Assembly: GCA_963720645.1 (NCBI GenBank)
Contig: CAVRFX010000021.1
Span: forward strand, 62,001-126,000
DNA: 64,000 nucleotides
Source of the DNA: RYN-230 sp963720645
GTDB lineage: Bacteria > Actinomycetota > Actinomycetes > Streptosporangiales > Streptosporangiaceae
Reading direction: 5' to 3'
Of the stretch, positions 45,530 to 53,801 are shown piece by piece (within the stretch, counting starts at the first letter, position 1; each line of letters begins with the position of its first letter). The position numbers were made by a program, and so were the translations under genes. Under the pieces are notes generated by a model. It had not been told where the DNA came from and made no database searches. It worked only from the letters and a program-made list of their open reading frames with translations.

Positions 45530-47227
45530 ATGGAACTCGGGTCATCGCCTGCCGCGCGGGCGCTGCGGCGTGCGCAGGCCGCCCGCCGTTACGCCCGCCG
45601 GACCGGATGTGACATCGGCGAGGCCAGCAGCGCCCTGGCCGAACACGAGGCTGGAGCGCCCGGCGCCGGTCCGGGCGGCCGGCTGTCCCGGCGCCAGGTC
45701 CTGCGCGGCGCCGCGGCGGCCGGGCTGGCCGCGGCGGTCCCGGCCGGTGCCCTCCGGCCGGCGCTGGCGCGGGCGGCCGCCCGCCCGCATCCGCGTGTGG
45801 CCATCATCGGCTCGGGTATCGCGGGGCTCGGCTGCGCCCTGCGGCTGTGGGCCCGGCACGGCGTGGCCAGCGAGGTCTACGAGTACAACCCGGCCCGGGC
45901 CGGCGGCCGCATCGACACCCTCCGCGGGTTCTTCGCCGAAGGCCAGTACGCCGAGGAGCACGGCGAGTTCATCTCGAGTGAGCACACCGCGGTGCGGCGC
46001 CTCGCCGCCCGGCTCGGCCTCACCCTGGACAACGTCGGCGCGTATCCGCCGCACACCCGGGCGTCGGACTACCGCTTCCGCTTCGACGGCCGGTTCTGGC
46101 CGCAGGCGGCGCTGGACCGCGAGTGGCACGACTGGGGGTGGCGGCTGTTCCACGACGCCGCGTTCGTCAAGGCCCCCTGGCCGACCCTGCTCGGCACGAA
46201 CACGGCCTGGGGCCGTCGCTGGGACCACACGCCTGCCACGGAATGGATCGAGCAGAACATTCCCGGCGGCCTCGGCAGCGACTTCGGCCGGCTGTGCGTG
46301 GCCATCCTGCTCGACGAGTACGGCGGCCCGGTGGCGGAGCAGTCGGCGCTGAACCTGATCTACCTGCTCGGCACCTACGACAGCGTGCCGAGCGGCCGCC
46401 AGCCCCGGCGCAGCCCGCAGCTGTCGGCCACCGACGAGAAATGGCACATCCGGGAGGGCAACGACCAGCTCATCCGGGGGCTGATCAGCGGCCTGCCCGG
46501 GGGTGCGGTCCGGCTGGGGGAACGCCTCGTGGCGGTGCGCAGCCGCGGGCACGGCCGGTACACGTGCACGTTCTCCTGCGGGACCGCCACGCACGAGGTG
46601 CACGCCGATCACGTCGTGCTCGCCCTGCCGTTCACCAAGCTGCGCGAGGTGGAGCTGCGCGGCATCGAGCTGCCCGCCCCGCAGCTGCGCGCCATCCGTG
46701 AGGAACCGCTCGGCACGAACGCGAAGATCGCGATGCAGTTCTCGCGCCGGGTGTGGAACACCGATCACTGGACGGGCAACCTGTACACGGACGGCATCGT
46801 GCAGGGCGGCTGGGAGACGACCGTGGACCAGCCCGGTGAGGCGGGCATCCTCATCGCGCTGCCCGGCGGCGAGACGGGAGCCGCCCTCGGCCGGCGCTAC
46901 GGCCTCACCTCCTACGAAGGCCCCGCACCCGAGGCCATGGCCCGCGACTTCCTGGCCTGCTTCGAGCAGAATTTCCCCGGCGTCCGCCAGGCCTACAACG
47001 GCCGGGCGTACTACGCCTGGTCAGCAGGTGACCCGCACACCGGGGGTGCCTACTCCTACCTCAAGACCGGCCAGTACACCGCGTTCAACGGCATCCAGGG
47101 TCGCCGGAGCGGGAATCTGCACTTCGCCGGGGAGCACACCTCGGTGAACTTCCAGGGATACATGGAAGGCGCGCTGCGCAGCGGCTACCGTTGCGCGGCA
47201 GAGATCGCCGGACGGATGCCAGCCTGA
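45530..47227 (+). CDS. Tat-exported flavin amine oxidase family protein
   Basis: A 565-residue flavoprotein. A twin-arginine signal SRRQVLRGAAAAGLAA lies near residues 52-70. The FAD fold VAIIGSGIAGLGCALRL, the glycine-arginine pair ARAGGRIDTLRG, and the closing FAGEHTSVNFQGYMEGALRS are those of amine oxidases (monoamine/L-amino-acid oxidase type). The N-terminal 45 residues before the signal are Arg/Ala-rich, longer than usual. It may oxidise amines or amino acids outside the membrane. The ATG at 45530 is preceded by GGTGGGGG. It is divergent from the SDR with about 28 bases between starts. Confidence 0.9.
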   Translation: MELGSSPAARALRRAQAARRYARRTGCDIGEASSALAEHEAGAPGAGPGGRLSRRQVLRGAAAAGLAAAVPAGALRPALARAAARPHPRVAIIGSGIAGLGCALRLWARHGVASEVYEYNPARAGGRIDTLRGFFAEGQYAEEHGEFISSEHTAVRRLAARLGLTLDNVGAYPPHTRASDYRFRFDGRFWPQAALDREWHDWGWRLFHDAAFVKAPWPTLLGTNTAWGRRWDHTPATEWIEQNIPGGLGSDFGRLCVAILLDEYGGPVAEQSALNLIYLLGTYDSVPSGRQPRRSPQLSATDEKWHIREGNDQLIRGLISGLPGGAVRLGERLVAVRSRGHGRYTCTFSCGTATHEVHADHVVLALPFTKLREVELRGIELPAPQLRAIREEPLGTNAKIAMQFSRRVWNTDHWTGNLYTDGIVQGGWETTVDQPGEAGILIALPGGETGAALGRRYGLTSYEGPAPEAMARDFLACFEQNFPGVRQAYNGRAYYAWSAGDPHTGGAYSYLKTGQYTAFNGIQGRRSGNLHFAGEHTSVNFQGYMEGALRSGYRCAAEIAGRMPA

Positions 47228-47256
47228 CCCGGCCGCCGTCGATAGGGTCACCAGGT

Positions 47257-47736
47257 ATGCCGCAACCGACCGCCGGGCTCGTCGAGATCTTCACCGATGG
47301 TGCATGCTCACCCAACCCGGGCCCGGGCGGGTGGGGTGCCATCCTGCGGTACGGCGGCCACGAGAAGGAGATCTACGGCGGGGAGCCCGCGACCACCAAT
47401 AACCGGATGGAGATCATGGCGGCGATCCGGGGACTGGAGAGCCTGACCCGGCCGTCCGTGGTGCACGTGCACACCGACAGCGTGTACCTGCGCAACGGCG
47501 TCACCCGGTGGCTCCCCGGCTGGAAACGTAATGGCTGGAAGACCGCGGACAAGAAACCGGTCAAGAACGCCGACCTGTGGACCCGGCTGGACTGCGCGGC
47601 CCGCCCGCACACGGTGGAGTGGTTCTGGGTCAAGGGTCACGCGGGCCATCCGGAGAATGAGCGCGCCGACGAACTGGCCTGCCGGGGGTCCGCGGAAGCC
47701 GCCGCCCTGGCCGGCGGCCGGGCACCGGGGGTATGA
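47257..47736 (+). CDS. rnhA: Ribonuclease HI
   Basis: A 159-residue RNase HI. The four acidic residues of the active site are in place: FTDGACSPNPGPGGWG, NNRMEIMAAIRGLE, HVHTDSVYLRNGVT and NERADELACRGSA, and the catalytic-loop His is in VKGHAGHPENE. It cuts the RNA strand of RNA-DNA hybrids. The basic handle (GWKRNGWKTADKKPVKNADL) is of the E. coli type. The ATG at 47257 is weakly marked by CCAGG. The stop codon lies inside a hairpin shared with the convergent DedA gene. Confidence 0.96.
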   Translation: MPQPTAGLVEIFTDGACSPNPGPGGWGAILRYGGHEKEIYGGEPATTNNRMEIMAAIRGLESLTRPSVVHVHTDSVYLRNGVTRWLPGWKRNGWKTADKKPVKNADLWTRLDCAARPHTVEWFWVKGHAGHPENERADELACRGSAEAAALAGGRAPGV

Positions 47737-47766
47737 GCCCCGCCATGCCCAGGGCGGCGGGGCTCA
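47734..47766. terminator. Bidirectional hairpin containing both stop codons
   Basis: TGAGCCCCGCC (47734-47744) pairs perfectly with GGCGGGGCTCA (47756-47766) over an 11-base loop. The first three bases are the stop of rnhA and the last three the stop of the convergent dedA gene. There is no T-run, as is common in GC-rich actinobacteria. It can end transcription in both directions. Confidence 0.8.
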
Positions 47767-48405
47767 GCGGGGGGTCGCGCGGTGCGAGGGGGGTGCGCCC
47801 GCCCGGGCGGCCCCGGCCCGGCGGGCCCGCAGATAACGCCACACGGCGATGGCCAGGGCGATCACCACGATGGCGGCGATGATGTAGGTCGGGCCCTTGA
47901 AGGCACTGACGATGGACTCCCAGTTGGCCCCGACCGCGTAACCGGCGCAGGCCAGCGCGGCGGTCCAGGGGATGCAGCCGAGGGTGGTGTAGATCCCGAA
48001 CCGGACCGGGTCCATGTCCGCGATGCCCGCGGGCAGCGAGATGAAGGTCCGGATGACGGGCAGCAGGCGGCCGATCAGGACCGCCCGCGGCCCGTAGCGG
48101 TCGAACCACCGGCTGGCCCGGTCGAGTTCGTGCTCACGCACGTGCAGCCGCTGGCCCCAGCGGCGCAGCGCGGCCTGGCCGCCGTAGCGGCCTGCCGCCC
48201 AGGCGGCGTAGCTGCCCGCGACGTTGCCGGCCAGGCCGGCGATGATCACGCCCACCAGGCTGAGGGAGGTTCCCGGGACGGCCCCGGCGGCCAGTGCCCC
48301 GCCGAACGTCATGATCAGCTCGGAGGGAACCGGGATGCACGCCGACTCCAGCAGCATGAGCAGGAAGATGGCGGCGTACCCGTAGGTGGCGATCAGGTGC
48401 TGCAT
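47764..48405 (-). CDS. DedA-family membrane protein
   Basis: A 213-residue membrane protein of the DedA/SNARE-associated family: YAAIFLLMLLESACIPVPSE, GNVAGSYAAWAAGRYGG, the acid-arginine motif FDRYGPRAVLIGRLLPVIRT with the FISLPAG loop, and GCIPWTAALACAGYAVG. Members recycle undecaprenyl phosphate or scramble lipids between leaflets. That fits its place directly behind uppP, with the ATG overlapping the uppP stop by one base (TAATG). The Ala-rich C-terminal tail is soluble. Confidence 0.92.
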   Translation of the reverse strand: MQHLIATYGYAAIFLLMLLESACIPVPSELIMTFGGALAAGAVPGTSLSLVGVIIAGLAGNVAGSYAAWAAGRYGGQAALRRWGQRLHVREHELDRASRWFDRYGPRAVLIGRLLPVIRTFISLPAGIADMDPVRFGIYTTLGCIPWTAALACAGYAVGANWESIVSAFKGPTYIIAAIVVIALAIAVWRYLRARRAGAARAGAPPSHRATPR

Positions 48406-49421
48406 TACTTCACCAGGCCCAGGTAGAGGACGCAGGCCAGGCCCGCGATCAGGCAGTACACCCCGAACGGGGTGAGGGTCCGGGTCCGCAGGTACCGGAG
48501 CAGGAAGCGGACCGAGAGGTAGGCTCCGACGCCGGACGCCGCGCTGCCGAGCAGGATCTGGCCGCGGATGCCGTTGCCGAGCGGGCCGAGCAGGTCGGGG
48601 ATCTTCAGCGCCCCGGCCGCCAGGATGACCGGCGTGGCCAGGAGGAAGGCGAACCGGGCCGCGTCCTCGCGGGACAGCCCGCGGGCCATGCCGGCGACCA
48701 TCGTGACCCCGTCCCGGCTGATCCCGGCCAGCAGGGCCAGGATCTGCGCGGATCCCACCACGACCGACTGTGAGAGGGGCATCCGGGCCAGCCGCCGGTC
48801 CGCCTCGACCGCCTCCGCCTGCTCCGCCGCACGCAGATCCCGGCCCGTGGCGGGTACGCGGTCCCCGGCCCGGGCGCGGGCCGCCCCCACGAACTCGGGC
48901 TCCCGGGCCGGGACCACTCCCGGCTCGCGTTCCGCGGCGACCTCCGCGTCGGCGGCCAGCGAGGCGCGGCTGCGGTAGCGCTCCCCGGCGATGAGGATCA
49001 GGCCGTTCACGGCCAGGAAGATCCCGGCGATGATCGGCTTACCGAAGATCACCCGGAACGTGTGCTCGAACAGCAGGCCGACCAGGCCGACCGGGATGGT
49101 GGCCAGGATGATCATCCAGGCCAGTTTCTGGTCCACGGTGCGGACCCCGCGGTCGCGGATCGAGGTGAAGAAGCCGCCGACGATCCTGACCCAGTCCCGC
49201 CAGAAGTAGATGATCAGCGCGATCGCGGTGGCGACGTGCAGCCCGACGACGAAGGCCAGATAAGGCGACTCGGGCGAGGCCACGTTCAGGTCACGGGCCC
49301 AGGACCCGCCGATGATGGCCGGGATCAGCACATTGTGGCCGAGGCTGGAGACGGGAAACATCTCGGTCACGCCCTGGACGAGGCCGACGACCGCCGCCTC
49401 CAGGTAGGTCAGGTGGGTCAT
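48405..49421 (-). CDS. uppP: Undecaprenyl-diphosphate phosphatase (BacA/UppP)
   Basis: A 338-residue UppP. Active-site block 1 is GLVQGVTEMFPVSSLGHNVL and block 2 is ALLAGISRDGVTMVAGMARG followed by LSREDAARFAFLLATPVILA. The enzyme removes a phosphate from undecaprenyl pyrophosphate, so the carrier lipid can be used again for cell-wall precursors; higher levels give bacitracin resistance. It is longer than the usual 270-290 residues because of an about 55-residue charged loop (residues about 155-210, AAEREPGVVPAREPEFVGAA). Some actinobacterial UppP proteins have such loops. BlaI-like operators lie directly upstream. Confidence 0.94.
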   Translation of the reverse strand: MTHLTYLEAAVVGLVQGVTEMFPVSSLGHNVLIPAIIGGSWARDLNVASPESPYLAFVVGLHVATAIALIIYFWRDWVRIVGGFFTSIRDRGVRTVDQKLAWMIILATIPVGLVGLLFEHTFRVIFGKPIIAGIFLAVNGLILIAGERYRSRASLAADAEVAAEREPGVVPAREPEFVGAARARAGDRVPATGRDLRAAEQAEAVEADRRLARMPLSQSVVVGSAQILALLAGISRDGVTMVAGMARGLSREDAARFAFLLATPVILAAGALKIPDLLGPLGNGIRGQILLGSAASGVGAYLSVRFLLRYLRTRTLTPFGVYCLIAGLACVLYLGLVK

Positions 49422-49533
49422 GCCAGGCCCTTCGCTGAGGATCGGTGCGGTGCTCCGCGCCCCGGCCGCCGGCGGACGCGATGCTCGGCTCGCCGGGCGG
49501 GACGCCGGGGTGGCATACTCGAACCCGTTGGGT

Positions 49534-49571
49534 TCTACAGCAACTGTAGAGCATCTACAGGATTTGTAGAT
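49534..49571. promoter_or_regulatory. Two BlaI-type operators
   Basis: TCTACAgcaacTGTAGA (49534-49550) and ATCTACAggattTGTAGAT (49553-49571) are perfect palindromes with TCTACA-N5-TGTAGA cores, 20 bp centre to centre. BlaI/MecI repressors bind TACA...TGTA sites. They lie between uppP (minus) and blaI (plus), so one repressor could control both directions. Confidence 0.8.
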
Positions 49572-49655
49572 GCTACCTCAGGGTGAGAAGCGGCTGCACC
49601 GGTGGCCGCACGGGAATGCGGCAGAGCGTGGGTGGCCGCAGGGGAGGCGGCCAGC

Positions 49656-50168
49656 GTGGGCAGTGCGGATCCCCGGCCACCGTCGGCGGGCCCGGTGCCC
49701 GCCGGGCCGCCGGCTGCGGAGCGCAGCCCGGCCAGCGCGGAACGGGGCGCGGAGCGGCGCGCCGCCGGCGCGCTGGAAGCCGAGATCCTCGCCATCCTGC
49801 GCGCGGCCGACGGGCCCCTGAGTCCCGGTGAGGTCCGGCAGCGGCTCGCGCCCCCGGGCCCGCCCGGCGGGCCGCGCGGGGAACTGTCCTACAGCACGGT
49901 GGTGACGATCGTGTCCCGGCTGCACGCCAAGGGGCTGCTGGCCCGCCAGCGGGCCGGGCGCGGGTTCACGTACCGGCCAGTGGACGAGGCCAGCCTGGCC
50001 GCGAGCCGGATGAGCCAGGTGCTCAGCAGCGAGAACGACCACGACGCCGTGCTCAGCCGGTTTGTCTCCGGGCTGTCCGGCCGGGACACAAGGCTGCTGC
50101 GTGAGCTGCTGGCCGGCGAGGCCAGCCCGGAAGACAGCGATCCCGGCCGGGCCGGCAGGCAGGACTAG
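49656..50168 (+). CDS. blaI: BlaI/MecI/CopY-family repressor
   Basis: About 170 residues. GALEAEILAILRAADGPLSP and LSYSTVVTIVSRLHAKGLLA make the winged-helix domain; FTYRPVDEASLAASRMSQVL and SRFVSGLSGRDTRLLRELLA make the dimer domain, with the cleavable region between. The GTG at 49656 is chosen because GGGGAGG stands eight bases before it; a GTG at 49602 would add a low-complexity head. In the family, the partner M56 peptidase inactivates BlaI when beta-lactam or wall damage is sensed. Here that peptidase is encoded five bases downstream. Confidence 0.93.
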   Translation: MGSADPRPPSAGPVPAGPPAAERSPASAERGAERRAAGALEAEILAILRAADGPLSPGEVRQRLAPPGPPGGPRGELSYSTVVTIVSRLHAKGLLARQRAGRGFTYRPVDEASLAASRMSQVLSSENDHDAVLSRFVSGLSGRDTRLLRELLAGEASPEDSDPGRAGRQD

Positions 50169-50172
50169 GCAC

Positions 50173-51138
50173 ATGTGGCTGCTCTGCCTGCCCCTGGTGG
50201 TCCCGGCGCTGGCCGGGGCGGCCGCCCGCCCGCTGGCCGCCCGGCTGGAACCGCGCCACGCGACCTGGCTGCTCACGACGGCCGCCGTGGCCCTGGCGGC
50301 GTGCAGCCTGGCCGCGCTGGCCCTGCTCGCCGCCTACGCCGCCGCCGCCGGGGCGCCGTTCCTGGCCGCGGCCGGGGACTACTCGCAGCAGGTCATGCGG
50401 CGCGGTGCCCCGATTCCCGCGGCTGCCGGGGTGGCCGCCGCGCTGGCCCTGACCGGGGCCGCCGTGGCGGTCACGATCATGGTCCGCAACCGGGCGCGGG
50501 CCCTGGCCCGGTCGTACCGGCGCGCCGCCGGGCTGCACGCCGAGGACGGCATCGTCGTGCTGCCCGGCCCGGCCATCGAGGCGTACGCGCTGCCCGGCAG
50601 GCCGGGCCGCATCGTGGTCTCCGGCCGGCTGCTGGACTGCCTGGACGGCCGCCGCCGGGCCGCCCTGATCGCCCACGAGCAGGCGCACCTGGCCAGCCGG
50701 CATCATCTGTTCACCACCGTGGCCCGGCTGGCCGCCGCGGCCAATCCGCTCCTGCTCCCGGTGGCCCGCTCGGTGGACTACACCGTGGAACGCTGGGCCG
50801 ACGAGCACGCCGCCGCCGTGACCAGCGACCGCAGGCTGGTCGCCGAGACCATCGGCCAGGTCGCCCTGCTGGCCGGGCCGCGGCTCACCGGAGCCCGGCG
50901 CCGCCGGGGCGCCGGGATGGTCCTCGGGATCGTCGGGTCCCGTGCCCCGCGGGTCTCACTGGCCTGGGCCGGGCCGGTGCCGCGCCGCGTCGCCGCCCTG
51001 CTCACCGCGCCACCGCGGCGCCAGACCATCCTCCTCGCGGCCAGCACGGTGATCGTCCTGATGGCCGGGGTGGCCGCCTTGCTCGCGGCCCGTGACCTGC
51101 ATGCCCTGCTGGAGCTGGCCCAGGGAACGCGCGGCTGA
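50173..51138 (+). CDS. M56-family membrane metallopeptidase (BlaR1/MecR1-like, no sensor domain)
   Basis: A 321-residue membrane protein with four to five helices. The zinc motif is ALIAHEQAHLASRHH (HEQAH at residues 168-172) and the third ligand is probably the Glu in VERWADEHAA. IVVLPGPAIEAYALPGRPGR is the usual strand before it. The extracellular penicillin-binding sensor of BlaR1 is absent, as in many actinobacterial BlaI partners, so the signal is unknown. It would cut or release BlaI and so derepress blaI, itself and perhaps uppP-dedA. The ATG at 50173 follows the blaI stop at once. Confidence 0.92.
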   Translation: MWLLCLPLVVPALAGAAARPLAARLEPRHATWLLTTAAVALAACSLAALALLAAYAAAAGAPFLAAAGDYSQQVMRRGAPIPAAAGVAAALALTGAAVAVTIMVRNRARALARSYRRAAGLHAEDGIVVLPGPAIEAYALPGRPGRIVVSGRLLDCLDGRRRAALIAHEQAHLASRHHLFTTVARLAAAANPLLLPVARSVDYTVERWADEHAAAVTSDRRLVAETIGQVALLAGPRLTGARRRRGAGMVLGIVGSRAPRVSLAWAGPVPRRVAALLTAPPRRQTILLAASTVIVLMAGVAALLAARDLHALLELAQGTRG

Positions 51139-51233
51139 GGCCCGCGCGTCCCGGGTTCACCCGGCCCGGTCCTGGTCCTCGTTATCTGTGCGCTGGCGGC
51201 GCGAGCCGGGCGCTAGCGGCGCGCGGAATCTGG

Positions 51234-51275
51234 CGAACATGTTCGTCCCGAACCTGTTTCTAACGAACATGTTCG
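51234..51275. promoter_or_regulatory. Three TetR-type operators at exact 15-bp period
   Basis: CGAACATGTTCG (51234-51245), CGAACCTGTTTC (51249-51260) and CGAACATGTTCG (51264-51275). The outer two are perfect 12-bp palindromes and the middle one differs at two positions. The last ends 13 bases before the tetR ATG, so they surround its promoter and leader. Confidence 0.8.
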
Positions 51276-51288
51276 CTATCGTGCGGGT

Positions 51289-51987
51289 ATGGCATCTGAC
51301 CCGCGTCCTCCCGTGAGCCGCCGTGAGCGGCCGGCGAAGCCCGCGCTGACCCGGGCCGGCATCGTCGCCGCCGCCGTGCGGGTGATGCAGGCGGAAGGGC
51401 TGGACCGGGTCACCATGCGGCGCCTGGCCCAGGAGCTGGACACCGGGCCGGCGTCGCTCTATGTCTACGTGCGGAACACCGCCGAACTGCACGCGGCCAT
51501 GCTCGAGGACCTGCTCGGTCAGGTCGACCTGACCCCGGTCACGGCGGCGGGCGACTGGCAGGAGCGGCTGATCACCGTCCTGTTCTCCTACATCCACATC
51601 CTGTTCACCGAACCCGGCCTGGCCCAGTCGGCGCTGGTCACCCGGCCGAACGGGCCCGCCTGCCTCGGCCTGGCCGAAGGGATTCTGGCCCTGCTCGACG
51701 CGGGCGGGGTACCCCCGGCGCGGGCCGCCTGGGCGGTGGATCTCCTGCTGCACTTCGCGACGTCCACCGCCGCCGAGCAGGGCACCCGCCATCGGGCGAT
51801 CGACGCCGGCGAGGAGGAAGACGCGCTGGTGGTGGCGCTGCGCGAGGCGCCCGCCAGTGCGTTCCCGCATATCGCCGCGCTCGGCGCGGAGCTCATGTCC
51901 GGCGAGGGCCCGGACCGCTTGCGGTGGGCCTTCTGCGTGCTGATCAGCGGAATCCTCCAGACCCCCCGGCCCGGCCCCCCCGCCTGA
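51289..51987 (+). CDS. TetR-family transcriptional regulator
   Basis: A 232-residue TetR. The DNA-binding part is ALTRAGIVAAAVRVMQAEGL with RVTMRRLAQELDTGPASLYV. The C-terminal domain has the TetR_C wording of antibiotic-exporter regulators (ERLITVLFSYIHILFTEPGL, LRWAFCVLISGILQTP). Three GAACATGTTC-type palindromes upstream are probably its operators. Directly behind it lies an EmrB/QacA-like exporter remnant, the likely original target. The last seven residues (RPGPPA tail) may come from the deletion that removed the exporter's 5' part. Confidence 0.93.
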   Translation: MASDPRPPVSRRERPAKPALTRAGIVAAAVRVMQAEGLDRVTMRRLAQELDTGPASLYVYVRNTAELHAAMLEDLLGQVDLTPVTAAGDWQERLITVLFSYIHILFTEPGLAQSALVTRPNGPACLGLAEGILALLDAGGVPPARAAWAVDLLLHFATSTAAEQGTRHRAIDAGEEEDALVVALREAPASAFPHIAALGAELMSGEGPDRLRWAFCVLISGILQTPRPGPPA

Positions 51988-52740
51988 GCCTGATCTACGG
52001 GCTGATCGAGGGCTCGACCGCAGGGTGGACCGCGGTGCCGATCGGCTGCCTGGCCGCCGGCGCCGTGCTGCTCGCCGCCTTCGGGGTGCGGCAGCGGATG
52101 GCGGCCGACCCGCTCATCCTGCCCTCCCTGCTGGCCAACCGGGGCTTCACCGCCGGCCTGCTGCTCGGCCTGGCGTTCTTCGCGGCCCGTCAACGGACTG
52201 GCCTACGTCTTGTCGCTCTTCTACCAGACCGCCCTCGGGCTCACGGCCGCCCACGCCGCGATAGCCCTGGGGCCGCTCATTCTCGGCATCATCGTCGCGT
52301 CCTTCGTATGCCGGCCGCTGGCCGGGAAGCTCGGCCGGGTGCTCGTGATCATCGGCCTGGGCTTCACCATCGCCGGGGCCGGCGGCGTCTGGGCCACGGT
52401 CCTGGCCGAGGGCGCCGGGGTCAGCGTGTGGGTGATGGCCCCCTCGCTGCTGGTGCTCGGCCTCGGCATGGGCGCCTGCTTCAGCAGCATCTACGACGTC
52501 GCGCTCGGCGACGTGGCTCCCGCCGAGGCCGGCAGCGCCAGCGGCTCACTGAGCGCGGTCCAGCAGCTGGCCGCGGCCATCGGCTCGGCCATCGTCACCA
52601 CGGTGTACTTCAGCCAGCGGGCCCAGCACGGTGCCGCGCACGCGATGACCGTCAGCGTCGCCGTGGTGGCCGCGATCGCGCTGCTGGACCTCGGCCTGGT
52701 CTGGCTGCTGCCCAGGTCCGCGCCGCCGGAGCAGCACTAG
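51988..52740 (+). pseudogene. MFS exporter (EmrB/QacA type), 5' half missing and frameshifted
   Basis: Just after the tetR stop the DNA reads SLIYGLIEGSTAGWTAVPIG and MAADPLILPSLLANRGFTAG, the middle of a DHA2-type drug exporter. Around 52190 it meets an extra C (GCGGCCCGTCAAC where GCGGCCGTCAAC would keep frame) and the protein goes on in another frame: NGLAYVLSLFYQTALGLTAA, GMGACFSSIYDVALGDVAPA and the end at 52740. Helices 1-7, about 200 residues, are absent. The family exports drugs with proton antiport. This copy cannot work. Confidence 0.85.
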
Positions 52741-53637
52741 ATCACGCAGGGACATCGCGGCGGTGACGGCCAGGACGGCTGCGATGAACGCCGCGAGGCC
52801 CAGACGGGGAACTCGTAGAGGTCGGCGAGCAGCATCTTGGCCGCCACGGCGACCAGGATGACGGCCAGCCCGGGCCGCAGGTAGCGGACCCGGGCCGTGG
52901 CCCCGGCCAGCAGGAAGTACAGCGCCCGCATGCCCAGCAGCGCGAACACGTTCGAGGTGAAGACCACGAACGTGTCGGTGGTGACGGCCAGGATCGCGGG
53001 GATCGAGTCCACGGCGAAGATCACGTCGGTGGTCTCGATCATGATGAGGGCCAGCAGCAGCGGGGTGGCCAGCACCCGGCCGCCCTCCCGGACCAGGAAC
53101 CGCTGGCCGTGCAGCCGGCCGGAGGTGGGCAGGATCCGCCGCAGGCCGCGCAGGACGATGCTGGCGCTGGGGCTGGGGGTGGCTGCCGCCCCGCAGCATC
53201 TTGACCGCGGCGTAGAGCAGCAGGGCGCCGAAGACGTAGATGACCGGGTGGAAGTTTTCCAGCAGCGTGATACCGCCGGCGATGAATGCGCCCCGCATGA
53301 CCAGGGCGGCGAGGATCCCGAGCATGAGGACGCGCTGCTGGTAGCGGGGCGGGATCTGCAGCGCCGAGAAGATGAACGCGAAGACGAGGATGTTGTTGAC
53401 GGACAGGCTCTTCTCGATCAGGTAGCCGGCCAGATAGGCCTCGGCCGTCCCGCCGCCCTGCCAGCACCACAGCAGGCCGCCGAAGCCCAGGCCCACGCTC
53501 ACCCACACCGCGCTCCAGGCCGCCGCCTCCCGCAGGGACGTCTCCCGGGCCCGGCGGTGCAGCACGAACAGGTCCAGGACCAGGACCCCGAGCACGAATC
53601 CGCCGAACGCCGCCCAGGCCCAGGCGGGCACGTTCAT
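52741..53637 (-). pseudogene. TerC-family membrane protein with two frameshifts
   Basis: From the ATG at 53637 the frame gives TerC helices 1-4 (VLGVLVLDLFVLHRRARETS, EKSLSVNNILVFAFIFSALQ, HPVIYVFGALLLYAAVKMLR). Around 53165-53200, in a G-rich run, it changes frame and continues as ASIVLRGLRRILPTSGRLHG, MIETTDVIFAVDSIPAILAV and LLADLYEFPVWA. Near 52800 it changes back: GLAAFIAAVLAVTAAMSLRD. The second change restores the first frame. TerC proteins are manganese/tellurium-linked exporters with acidic membrane residues, all still encoded. Two compensating indels could be real or sequence errors. The 3' end runs into the MFS gene. Confidence 0.8.
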
Positions 53638-53801
53638 GGCTGCCGTCCCGGCCGCGCCGGACGCAGGTCCAGTGGCGCCACTGCCATCTCCCCTTCAGGC
53701 CGCCGGTCTGCCCGGTAGCCGGTATGCACGGTGATTTCAGCCAACCGGGCCGGTCTGAACTCGCTGTGCGGCGGGGGTGGAGACGGCGTGAAGGCCGGTG
53801 A

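Noticed and set aside
45542..46768. Minus-strand open frame of 408 codons
   Set aside because: Antisense to the flavin amine oxidase.
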